A stretch of DNA of 64,000 nucleotides from DATKJS01 sp964551995 (lineage in GTDB: Bacteria > Acidobacteriota > Aminicenantia > Aminicenantales > Saccharicenantaceae), in contig CAZKFD010000008.1 in the NCBI GenBank assembly GCA_964551995.1, positions 23,860 to 87,859 on the forward strand. The letters are read 5' to 3'. The first letter of the stretch is position 1. Every line of letters begins with the position of its first letter. Below are positions 45,192-53,173 of the stretch, one piece after another. The notes beneath the pieces are model-generated. The model searched no databases. It was not told the DNA's origin and worked only from the letters and a program-made list of their open reading frames with translations. The translations under genes and the position numbers were made by a program.

Positions 45192-45350
45192 GTCGCCTCC
45201 TTGATCGCGGCCCGATCGGCGGCAGCCGCCCGGCAGCAACAGCCCAATGGTACCCTGGTCGGGAGGGGTTTTCAAGGCGAAAATCAGCCTGGGAGGTGTC
45301 AGAGTGGAGAGCCCTCCTCTCGGGGGACAGCAGGGCAGGAAATCCAGGAC

Positions 45351-45379
45351 TTGCAAATCCCGCGGAGCGGCATTATATT
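45351..45379 (+). promoter_or_regulatory. Promoter of the Ser/Thr kinase gene
   Basis: TTGCAA (45351-45356), a 17-base spacer and TATATT (45374-45379), about 62 bases before the ATG. The rest of the gap 45192-45441 shows no gene. Confidence 0.6.
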
Positions 45380-45441
45380 AATGCTCAGAATAGGGAAGGT
45401 TTTTACAACGCGGCCCAGAGGACCGATGGGGGTGCCGGGAG

Positions 45442-48400
45442 ATGAGGTGTCCGTCCTGCCACTCTGAAAATCCGGGAGACAGCCGCTACTGCCGCAGGTG
45501 CGGGTCCGCGATAGAAGAGGCGCCGTCCGCGACTCTCAGCTACTCCTCCAGCGAGGAGGCCGCACATCGTCGGGCCTTGAGTTTCAGTCCGGGCGACAAG
45601 TTCGGCGACCGCTACACGATCATCGAAGAGATCGGGGAAGGCGGGATGGGCCGGGTGTACAAGGCCGAGGACAACGAGCTCGGGACAACGGTCGTGCTCA
45701 AGATGATCCGCCCGGAGCTGATAGCCCGGCCCGGAGTGATCGACTGCTTCAAGAAGGAGACCCTGCTGGGCCGGTCGGTCTCCCACGAGAACGTGGTCCG
45801 GATCCACGACCTGGGAGAGGTGAACAACGTCCGGTACATCTCCATGGACTTCATCAAGGGAGAGAACCTTTCCGAGCTCATCAGGAGCTCGGGGAGCCTG
45901 ACGCTTTCGACCTGCCTTCAGATCTCCCTCCAGGTTTGCCGGGCGCTGAAGGCGGCCCACGAGAAGGGCATCGTCCACCAGGACCTCAAGCCCCAGAACA
46001 TCATGATCGACAACTCGGGCAGGGTCTATGTCACGGATTTCGGCTTGGCCAAGTCCGTTTCCCTGTCTCCCGAGCAGCACGCAGGCAGGATCTCCGGGAC
46101 GCCGAAATATTTTTCGCCCGAGCAGGCCCGAGGCGAGGAGTCGGACCAGAGGTCGGACATCTACTCCCTGGGGGTCATCCTGTACGAGATGGTAACGGGA
46201 AAGGCGCCCTTCAAGGCCGACACGACCGAGGGATACATCAAGAAGCACATTTCCGAAAAGCCCGCTCCTCCCTCGAAATTCAACCCGGACCTGCCCCCCG
46301 TCTGCGAGAAAATCATCCTCAAGTGCCTGGAGAAGAAGAGAGAGGACCGCTACCAGAGCGTCGACGAGCTTATCAAGGATCTCGAGGCTCAGAAAGCGCA
46401 TATGCTGGCCGCCCGTTTGGGCAGCTGGCCAAAGATCCTGGTAATCCCGGCCCTGATTCTGGTCGTCGGCATCGGTATTTATGGGGTTTTCAAATGGATT
46501 GGCCCTGCTCCGCCGCCGGCGGCACCCGGGCGTATAGCGGTCATGTACGCCGTCAACAACACGGGGGACAAGAGCCTCGACGCCCGGTTCAGGTGGGTCA
46601 TCCCGAATTATCTCATCACGGCCCTTAGCCAATCCAAGTTTCTCACCGTGCTGCCCCAGGACCGGCTGATGCAAATCCTCTATGATATGAAGCAGCTGGA
46701 GGACGAGCGCCCCATGTCCAAGGCGCTGGACAGAATATCGGAGGCCACGAACATCGGATACATCCTCATACCCAGCTTCGCCAAGGCGGGCGCCGATTTC
46801 CTGATCAGCGTGACCGTCCGGAAGGCCAAAACGGACATGACGGTCGGCGAGCCGGTGACCGCAAGGGGGCGGACGATCGAGGACGTTCCGGCGATCGTCG
46901 ACGAGCTCTGCGCGAAGCTGAGGTCCCGCCTCAGCCTTTCTCCGGCGGAAATCGCCGAAGACAAGAATCTGGCCGTGAGCCAAATCACGACGGCCTCGCC
47001 GGAGGCAGCTCAGTATTTCGCCCAAGGTCAGGAACTTTACGCCCGGGGAGAGTATCGGGCCAGCGTCGACGTCCTGGAGAAGGCCGTTGAGCAAGACCCC
47101 AACTATGCCTTGGCTTATATGCAGATCGCCATCGACTACGATTACATCGGCGAGTACGACAACTTCAGACGATCCCTTCAAAAAGCCCTGGAGCTCGCGG
47201 ACCGGGTCTCTGAAAAAGACCGATACTCTATCCAGGCCTTCGCCGCCTATGTGCTCAATGAATCGCCACTGCCCGCGATAGAGATCTATAAGAAGATCAT
47301 CAAGATCTATCCGGGGGACGAAGGAGCGTATGCACAACTTGGCGTGATCTATCGGAACCTCGAGGAATGGGAGTTGGCTATAGATCAGTACGAAAAGGTC
47401 CAGATGATCAATCCGGGGCATCCCTTTCTGATCGAAAACAGGGGGTTTATCTACACGGCCATGGGTCGGTACAAAGAAGCCGTAGGCCTGTGCGAGGCGA
47501 ACCTAGGGAACCCCCTCGAGCAAAACTTCTGCGCCCGGCAATTGCCCCTGCTCTATCTCATCCAGGGGCAGTATGACCTTGCGGACGCCGCACTCGGAAA
47601 ATCGTTGGCGCTCAGGCCTGACGATCTCCGGATCCGAGAGCTCAAGGGCGTTTTTCACATCCTGATCGGCGACGTGGCTTCCGCTCGCCGGGATTTTGAA
47701 CAGGTTCGGCAGAGAGGCGAGGCGAATCCTCACGCTCTCGAATTAGGAGGACGGCACTGGCTGGCACATCTCCATTTGCTTGAGGGAATGTACCGTCAAG
47801 CCCAGAAAGCCATCGCCGAGGGGATAGAATTGGCCAGAAGGGCCGACTTGGTTTATGACGAGTTGGAATTCCGATCTGTTCTCGCAAATACGGATCTCCA
47901 TCTCAAACGGTATTCACTAGCCGCCGAGACCTCGAAATGGGCTCTCGACGTGGCGAGAAAGGTCATGGAAGTCGGGTATCAAGAGATTGCTCTCCATCAG
48001 GTGGGCCTTGCATCTCTCGGCCTGGGCCGCGTCGGGGAGGCCAAGGACGCCGCCCAACAGCTCCATGATCTCATCGGAAGAACGAGCTACCCCAAAAGCA
48101 TGAGGCGCTATGAACATCTGATGGGGCAAATCGATCTCACGGAAGGGCATCCCGAACAAGCCATCCCTCATTTTGAACGGGCCATCTCTCTGCTCCCCCA
48201 TCAGATGGAGACCGCCGATGAACAGGCCTTTTATTATGACGCGCTCGCAACGGCATATTACCAGAGCGGCGATTGGTCCAAGGCCATCGAAACCTACAAA
48301 GCCATCACCCCCCTGACTACGGGGAGACTTTGCTGGGGCGACATCTACGCCCGGAGCTTCTACTGGCTGGGAAAATGCTATCAGAAGAGCGGCAACAGCG

Positions 48401-48516
48401 CCGAGGTGAGGGCCAATTACGAGCGGTTCCTCAAGCTCTGGGAAAAAGCCGACGAGGAGTTGCCGGAATTTGCCGACGCTAAGAAGGAGCTAGAGATTCT
48501 AGGTAAGGGCTCTTAA
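45442..48516 (+). CDS. Receptor-like Ser/Thr kinase with zinc ribbon and TPR domain
   Basis: 1024 residues. An N-terminal zinc ribbon (C3, C6, C17 and C20; CPSC...CRRC) leads to a Hanks-type kinase domain (about 58-330): GEGGMGRVYKAE loop, catalytic VHQDLKPQN (H179-Q180-D181) and VTDFGLAK. The usual HRD arginine is glutamine, so regulation by activation-loop phosphorylation may differ. One membrane helix (about 335-352, ILVIPALILVVGIGIYGVF) is followed by a FlgO/TolB-like region (about 365-490) and about ten TPR-like repeats (500-1010). The kinase is cytoplasmic and the TPR part external. The stop overlaps the convergent radical SAM gene by 38 bases. Confidence 0.92.
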   Translation: MRCPSCHSENPGDSRYCRRCGSAIEEAPSATLSYSSSEEAAHRRALSFSPGDKFGDRYTIIEEIGEGGMGRVYKAEDNELGTTVVLKMIRPELIARPGVIDCFKKETLLGRSVSHENVVRIHDLGEVNNVRYISMDFIKGENLSELIRSSGSLTLSTCLQISLQVCRALKAAHEKGIVHQDLKPQNIMIDNSGRVYVTDFGLAKSVSLSPEQHAGRISGTPKYFSPEQARGEESDQRSDIYSLGVILYEMVTGKAPFKADTTEGYIKKHISEKPAPPSKFNPDLPPVCEKIILKCLEKKREDRYQSVDELIKDLEAQKAHMLAARLGSWPKILVIPALILVVGIGIYGVFKWIGPAPPPAAPGRIAVMYAVNNTGDKSLDARFRWVIPNYLITALSQSKFLTVLPQDRLMQILYDMKQLEDERPMSKALDRISEATNIGYILIPSFAKAGADFLISVTVRKAKTDMTVGEPVTARGRTIEDVPAIVDELCAKLRSRLSLSPAEIAEDKNLAVSQITTASPEAAQYFAQGQELYARGEYRASVDVLEKAVEQDPNYALAYMQIAIDYDYIGEYDNFRRSLQKALELADRVSEKDRYSIQAFAAYVLNESPLPAIEIYKKIIKIYPGDEGAYAQLGVIYRNLEEWELAIDQYEKVQMINPGHPFLIENRGFIYTAMGRYKEAVGLCEANLGNPLEQNFCARQLPLLYLIQGQYDLADAALGKSLALRPDDLRIRELKGVFHILIGDVASARRDFEQVRQRGEANPHALELGGRHWLAHLHLLEGMYRQAQKAIAEGIELARRADLVYDELEFRSVLANTDLHLKRYSLAAETSKWALDVARKVMEVGYQEIALHQVGLASLGLGRVGEAKDAAQQLHDLIGRTSYPKSMRRYEHLMGQIDLTEGHPEQAIPHFERAISLLPHQMETADEQAFYYDALATAYYQSGDWSKAIETYKAITPLTTGRLCWGDIYARSFYWLGKCYQKSGNSAEVRANYERFLKLWEKADEELPEFADAKKELEILGKGS

Positions 48517-49657
48517 TTTGATGACATTTCTTAATCTTCTGATCCTTCCTCTCAAATTGACTCAGAAGGAGCCGCTTCTGGATTCGCTTTATCTTCCCCA
48601 TCTGACAGGCCCAAGCGGGAATCCGGCCGATTTTGCCAGTCGTCAATGCCGCCGCGATGGGGCATAATCCGCAGTATTCGACCTCTGGGCACATCAGGCA
48701 TGACCTGTCGGGAGTCGAATAGCAATCCATTCGGAGATCGGCATAATTGGCCATCTTTCTAGAGTAGATCGAGCCGGCGTTCTCGATGAATGAATCGACC
48801 GGTCCGAAGCAGTATTTCTTGTATTCCTTTGACCCATTCCGGTTAGAAAAATAGTGCGGGAAAAGTGCGCATCCCCAGAGCTCTCCCTGGGCCGACAGCG
48901 CCATCTGAGTACGTCCCGCCGAACATTGAAAAACACCCCGCCCCGGCTGCTCATAAAATCCAATCCACGGGACATCCCCCCGACGTTCATAACGTGATTC
49001 GAAAAACTCCCCTACTCGGGCGATCTCCTTCTTGAATCGGTTGAGAGACGAAGACGTCCAAGCCGGAATATGGGCGAAATTGACGTCGAGCCGCCGAATG
49101 CCGCTTTGAATGATCCATCGGACTGACTCCGAAAGATAACTGACGGTCTCAGAGCTAAATACACTGTTGGTTTCAAGGCGTATTCTCGGTTTGGCCAATA
49201 TCCGGGGAATTAACGACGCCAGGAGATCAAAGCTCCCCGCTCTTCTTGACAAGTCCTGAGCCAGTCCATCAAAGCTCAACATCAGGGAAAACTCGTGTTC
49301 ATCGAGGAATCCTAAGATTTCTTCGTTAATAAGGCTGCCATTTGTGGTCAGCGAATACCGGACTTTGCGGTCATTCTTCCCGGATAATCTTTCCACATGC
49401 TCGACAGTCCGCCTGAGCACATTAAAAGCTAAGAGCGGTTCGCCGCCATAAAAGCCGATGGAGCACCCAGTTAGCAATAACGGGTATAGAAAACCCATCG
49501 CTTTGGCAATGGTTGAGAATTCTAACCGCTGCTTTTGTTTCCTTTGATAACAATAAGCACAGCGAAAATTACACTCGTCCGTCAGAATGATCGTAAAGCT
49601 ACTTAGCTCGAGATGCCTAAATGAAAGCCTCTGGCCAAACCTAACCGATAAAGGCAG
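48479..49657 (-). CDS. Radical SAM/SPASM protein, candidate peptide maturase (5' end unresolved)
   Basis: About 392 residues if read from a CTG at 49657, ten bases after GAGG. No ATG, GTG or TTG occurs in frame before the radical SAM cluster CNFRCAYC; the next ATG (49498) would delete it. SIGFYGGEPLLAF and YSLTTNGSLI are core motifs. The SPASM region has FQCSAGRTQMALSAQGELWGC and CLMCPEVEYCGLC, giving ligands for auxiliary clusters. It lies 68 bases downstream of a small cysteine-tailed peptide gene, the usual layout of RiPP maturases. Lower GC than its left neighbours. Either it uses an unusual start or has a 5' frameshift. Its end overlaps the kinase gene. Confidence 0.72.
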   Translation of the reverse strand: MPLSVRFGQRLSFRHLELSSFTIILTDECNFRCAYCYQRKQKQRLEFSTIAKAMGFLYPLLLTGCSIGFYGGEPLLAFNVLRRTVEHVERLSGKNDRKVRYSLTTNGSLINEEILGFLDEHEFSLMLSFDGLAQDLSRRAGSFDLLASLIPRILAKPRIRLETNSVFSSETVSYLSESVRWIIQSGIRRLDVNFAHIPAWTSSSLNRFKKEIARVGEFFESRYERRGDVPWIGFYEQPGRGVFQCSAGRTQMALSAQGELWGCALFPHYFSNRNGSKEYKKYCFGPVDSFIENAGSIYSRKMANYADLRMDCYSTPDRSCLMCPEVEYCGLCPIAAALTTGKIGRIPAWACQMGKIKRIQKRLLLSQFERKDQKIKKCHQIKSPYLESLAPS

Positions 49658-49725
49658 GATAAGTTAACCTCTGGATGATCGATCAGCCTAAGCTCATCAA
49701 TGAGCTCGATTTCATCGCCCGAGTA

Positions 49726-49956
49726 TCATCCACCATGGTTGATTCTTGGCGGCTCGGAAACGCAGGCTCTCATGCACGATTCGCAATAAATCGTCTTGAT
49801 AATTGTGCCCAGGGCTTCTCGTGCAACTTTAAGATCTTCAGCTGAGGCGTTTTCGGGATCTCCCAGAAAATGTTCAATCCGCCTTAATAAAAAGACGAAA
49901 TCTGGAAGATTGCCATGCGGTCCATTCCCTGACTTGGTACGTTTAAGTGTTGGCAT
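49726..49956 (-). CDS. Small peptide with CxxCxxxC tail, candidate RiPP precursor
   Basis: 76 residues. The ATG at 49956 sits seven bases after GGGGAGG; an in-frame GTG at 49962 is too close. The first ~55 residues are an acidic, helical leader-like part (FVFLLRRIEHFLGDPENASA). The end reads YCESCMRACVSEPPRINHGG, three cysteines spaced CxxCxxxC then a short Pro/His/Gly tail. The radical SAM gene follows on the same strand. A perfect TTGACA at 50018-50013 (minus) lies about 57 bases upstream, with only a weak -10. No family recognised. Precursor role is inferred from size, cysteines and position; a zinc-binding small protein is the alternative. Confidence 0.6.
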   Translation of the reverse strand: MPTLKRTKSGNGPHGNLPDFVFLLRRIEHFLGDPENASAEDLKVAREALGTIIKTIYCESCMRACVSEPPRINHGG

Positions 49957-50230
49957 TTTCACCCCTCCCCAGAATAAGAATTTAAAATTAACTTAAATAA
50001 TTTATAGAGAAATGTCAAGCCCAACCTCATAGACGCCCGTCTTTTTCTTGCCAAAAAATCCAAGATCTTCCGTCGCTCACTATACCACGAGAACTGCCAA
50101 TACTCCGATGGCGATACAGCTGGGGGGTTCGAGCGCAAAAAAGGCTTATTTGCCCTGATAATGAAACAGCGTGTAGGAAACATCGAACTCCTCCCCCCAT
50201 CGGGTTGCATATGGCGCGTAATCAGTTCAC
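49957..50230. other. AT-rich intergenic region
   Basis: Separates the secreted protein gene (upstream on the minus strand) from the small peptide gene. It holds the possible promoter of the peptide gene (TTGACA at 50018-50013). A minus-strand open frame across it lacks a ribosome site and overlaps the secreted protein, so no gene is called. Confidence 0.45.
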
Positions 50231-51274
50231 CTATTTTGCTCCTACGGCTTTTCCTAACCAACTGAATAGGAAGTCCACCTGTAGGCACAGAGTTAGTCCC
50301 CAACCGAATTTGTTTTTGGAAACCAAAGGCACTGGTTCTTGATAAGCAATGCCATTAGTAATTAGCTCGCCCACGCTAAATCCACTCTGCAATTCCTGTG
50401 TCTCTCCATATCGGAATAACACGCCGATCGAACAATAAGTGAAGTCATAGCCAGGCCCGAAATATATTTGCTTGAATATCGAACTTGATATCTCTGTGCC
50501 TATGTTGAGTTGGATGCGCCGGTAGGAAAGGGTTCCGTCTTCGGGCTCAAAGCCGAATGGATAAATAGACCCGAGAAAAACCATCCTGACATTGAGTGAA
50601 TAATTTTCTACGATCGTCGCATCGCCGCTCGTGGCATTGACATACCCAAGGCTGTATCGTGCGGATTTTCTTAAAGGGAACGAAATCCCGACACACGAAC
50701 CGAGATAATATCGGGCCCGTGTTCGCAGGCACTCATCAAAAATGACCTTCGGGGCCTGTTCATCAGGTTTGTCAGAGGGCTTAACGGTCTCAGTTGAACG
50801 AGTCACCTTAATTTCATATGTTGTTCCGCTTTCGTCGAGGAAAAAAGAGCATTTATACTCCTCAAGCTCTGCGACTCTCTCCGTCAATTCTGTTTTCCCT
50901 GTAAAAATAGGCACCACATCATATTTCGTTTTTTTAGGAATGGCCGTTATGACGAATTTCGCATTTTGACCCTTTACGTTTTTTAGGGTTATCTTTACTT
51001 CGGTTCCTACACTCAGGGCCTTTGGAAAAGCCATTTGCCCCGGCAAGCGTACGTTGAAAGGATCAACGAAAATATTCCCATTTGAGGAATCATTTTGGGC
51101 TAGATAGACTGTCATGGTATTCCAAATCACCTGTTCGATTTGGCCGTCACCGTTCATGATGATTTTAAACTCTTCGTGGCAACGGCAATCCGCCTTTTCA
51201 TCTTTCTTCGCCTTAGCTGAGATAATAGATACCAATCCGATCAATGCCAGCGCCAAGAGGACGGTCTTTTTCAT
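50231..51274 (-). CDS. Secreted protein with C-terminal beta-barrel-like domain, unknown
   Basis: 347 residues. ATG 51274 follows AAGGAAGG and begins a signal peptide (KKTVLLALALIGLVSIISA). The mature protein starts with CRCHEEFKI and contains a strand-rich domain with GTEVKITLKNVKGQNAKFVI (about 25-175). The C-terminal half has alternating strands (YSLNVRMVFLGSIYPFGF, IYFGPGYDFTYCSIGVLFRY) like small outer-membrane barrels. No family recognised. It precedes the peptide and radical SAM genes on the same strand but 270 bases away. GC is lower than in the backbone. Confidence 0.6.
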   Translation of the reverse strand: MKKTVLLALALIGLVSIISAKAKKDEKADCRCHEEFKIIMNGDGQIEQVIWNTMTVYLAQNDSSNGNIFVDPFNVRLPGQMAFPKALSVGTEVKITLKNVKGQNAKFVITAIPKKTKYDVVPIFTGKTELTERVAELEEYKCSFFLDESGTTYEIKVTRSTETVKPSDKPDEQAPKVIFDECLRTRARYYLGSCVGISFPLRKSARYSLGYVNATSGDATIVENYSLNVRMVFLGSIYPFGFEPEDGTLSYRRIQLNIGTEISSSIFKQIYFGPGYDFTYCSIGVLFRYGETQELQSGFSVGELITNGIAYQEPVPLVSKNKFGWGLTLCLQVDFLFSWLGKAVGAK

Positions 51275-51566
51275 GCTTGCCTTCCTTTTTATAAGTCGAT
51301 TGCCATAATTCAACTCGGGCAGACAAGACGGATGGCCCGATTTTCAAACCGGATATCTGAATTCCCCCATTCCACTCTCGGTCAACTGCCGTAGTTTGCT
51401 GGTGCCCAAGGTGTCACCTATGTATCTGAACGAGCTCAGATTTGCGTGGTGTCTCTGGGGCTAACGCGCACTTAATCCCCCTGAAACAAACTGAAAGCCC
51501 GCCTGGGCCTTTGGGCGTCGGAAGTTCTTGATTCGGAGCCGGTTTCTCGGGGAACATGGTGAAAAA
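51275..51566. other. Intergenic region with no gene seen
   Basis: Stretch between the secreted protein gene and the first tRNA-Lys-like fragment. No open frame with a ribosome site or family resemblance was found. Confidence 0.4.
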
Positions 51567-51570
51567 GGGG

Positions 51571-51616
51571 AATGACTCGTGTAGGACTCGAACCCACAAC
51601 CCGCGGATGAAGAGGG
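51571..51616 (-). repeat. tRNA-Lys-like 3' half, copy 1 (att-like repeat)
   Basis: Read on the minus strand: anticodon-loop-like CTCTTCA, then a T arm with TTCGAGT loop and a 3' acceptor strand. The matching 5' half is absent: the bases before the anticodon loop cannot pair. It matches copy 2 at 53111 over 46 bases with three differences, in the same orientation. Typical of attachment sites left by tRNA-targeting integrases. Confidence 0.7.
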
Positions 51617-51705
51617 TGACGCTCTAGTTTTGCAACAAATTAATTATAAAGAGGTTCACACGCCAACTCGAGGCAACTGCGTAGCAGGTGTGCAGCTGAG
51701 ACGGG

Positions 51706-52194
51706 CTATTTTTTCTCCGCCTTCTGTGTTACCTGGACGCCAGAAGAATGATGATAGAAGAACTTCCACTGCCCAGCCACCTTCTTCAAGCCAAATGTAT
51801 AATGGGCTGGATCGAATGTTATCATATCTCCAGTCTTCGTGAAGTACTCATCCTTCCCATCCATAGTACAAATAACTATGTCTTTGGTTACTACCAAGAA
51901 ATCCTGCCGATAGGTGGTCCATCTGTACGCGCTTATTGAATTGAAAAGGTCAATTGCATCTTTTCTATACTTTTGGACGTCAAATTTATCAGCATATGGA
52001 CCGAAACCCACAAAGCCCAGAGAATAGTACTGAAAAATGCCCTCCATATCGAAATTCTGCCATTTGGCGATCCAACCGCCGATTGTCGCCTTGATTTCAT
52101 TCTTTATCTAGTCAATTTGCTGCTCGGTCAGTTGGCCGCTTTCCTGCGTGGCACAGCTAAAGCAGATGAGAAGAAGAATTGTACAGAGGACCAT
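51706..52194 (-). pseudogene. Lipoprotein with NTF2-like domain, interrupted by in-frame TAG
   Basis: From ATG 52194 the frame encodes a lipoprotein signal (VLCTILLLICFSCATQES) and LTEQQID. It then meets TAG at 52110-52108 and continues in the same frame as IKNEIKATIGGWIAKWQNFD and a complete ~113-residue domain to 51706. That domain (FGLKKVAGQWKFFYHHSSG at the end) resembles NTF2/SnoaL-like folds, tentatively. Both sides of the stop are coherent, so one nonsense change broke an otherwise intact gene. A separate start at ATG 52047 would lack the export signal. It lies between the two tRNA-Lys-like repeats. Confidence 0.65.
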
Positions 52195-52296
52195 GGGTTT
52201 TGTAAGTATTTCACACTCCTTTATGCCCGAAAAACATTAATCCAACGTCAAAGTGATACTCCCCTCTCGAGGTCGATCTGGAGGGGTCTTCAGCCG

Positions 52297-52959
52297 TTAG
52301 TAATGAGAACGCTCTCCGGCCTCAATTAGAACTGAATTCTTAGGTTGGAGTGTATTAAGACCCGCCGATATCGCGACACTCTTTGTTTCGCCTGGCTTTG
52401 AGTGCTGTGTCAGAGAAATAATGAAATAGGTCGCGAACCCCGTTTGAGCGACACCAGAGAGAACGAGGAGTGCTTTTGCCGCAGGATAAGCCCACCCATG
52501 ATAATTCGCAATCCTAGCAAGTGTTATCCACGGTCCGACTACGGGGATCAATGTTGTGGCCCGATAGCTATCTTGGAAGAAAAAATCACCGACGACCGTC
52601 GCGGCCCAGCTTGCGGCAAATAATAAACCAGAGACTAGACGGCGCTTTTTGACGGGGTCTTGGCCAGGGTTGTTCCCATCCGATGGGCTTGAATTGGATA
52701 TCAAAGGAGTTCGAAGTGTATCTCCCACTAAGGTGGGATCCTCTCGGTACCAGGCACTGAAGATGGCCAACATGCCGAGCCGGCTTGATGCCAAATTGAA
52801 CTGATTCGGGCCTGTAAGGCACCCAAGCGCAAATCCCTCAGATGCCGTCTCGGCCAGCTTGAATTGCGCCGGGTTATTGAAGTTCGGAGGTAGCTCTTGA
52901 GACAGCAATTCTGAGCACACAATCCCCAAGACCAAAAGAACAATCAATCCCTTTTTCAT
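52297..52959 (-). CDS. Unknown exported or membrane protein
   Basis: 220 residues. ATG 52959 follows a G-rich GGGGGGAGGAT site. A signal-like helix (KKGLIVLLVLGIVCSELLS) and two further hydrophobic stretches (SGLLFAASWAATVVGDFFF and the ALLVLSGVAQTGFATYFIIS region) suggest a membrane-associated protein. Its N-terminal part begins PPNFNNPAQFKLAETASEGF. No family recognised. It is part of the 1.5 kb segment flanked by tRNA-Lys-like repeats and has lower GC than the backbone. Confidence 0.55.
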   Translation of the reverse strand: MKKGLIVLLVLGIVCSELLSQELPPNFNNPAQFKLAETASEGFALGCLTGPNQFNLASSRLGMLAIFSAWYREDPTLVGDTLRTPLISNSSPSDGNNPGQDPVKKRRLVSGLLFAASWAATVVGDFFFQDSYRATTLIPVVGPWITLARIANYHGWAYPAAKALLVLSGVAQTGFATYFIISLTQHSKPGETKSVAISAGLNTLQPKNSVLIEAGERSHY

Positions 52960-53110
52960 ATCCTCCCCCCTTTTTATTGATTTCTACAGCTCTCTCAGTG
53001 TCAAAAAGTGAATAAGAGCGCGTTAGGTGCGCTTTGAACTTGTCCCTTTCTCCGGGAGCAACAGCCTCTTCCCTGACACCCCTCGTGGGGAAGCAGGCCA
53101 AAAAATGGGA

Positions 53111-53156
53111 ATGACCCGTGTAGGACTCGAACCTACAACCCGCGGATTAAGAGGGC
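53111..53156 (-). repeat. tRNA-Lys-like 3' half, copy 2, beside the integrase
   Basis: Minus-strand reading: loop CTCTTAA (anticodon CUU, Lys), GTAGG-TTCGAGT-CCTAC T arm and an acceptor 3' strand. The 5' half is missing. It ends 18 bases from the integrase stop, the normal place of an att site in tRNA-integrating elements. Confidence 0.75.
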
Positions 53157-53173
53157 GGCGGCTTAGTGGGCTA

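Noticed and set aside
49959..50303. A 114-codon minus-strand frame between the secreted protein and the small peptide
   Set aside because: Overlaps the end of the secreted protein gene, has no ribosome site and its composition is unlike a protein.
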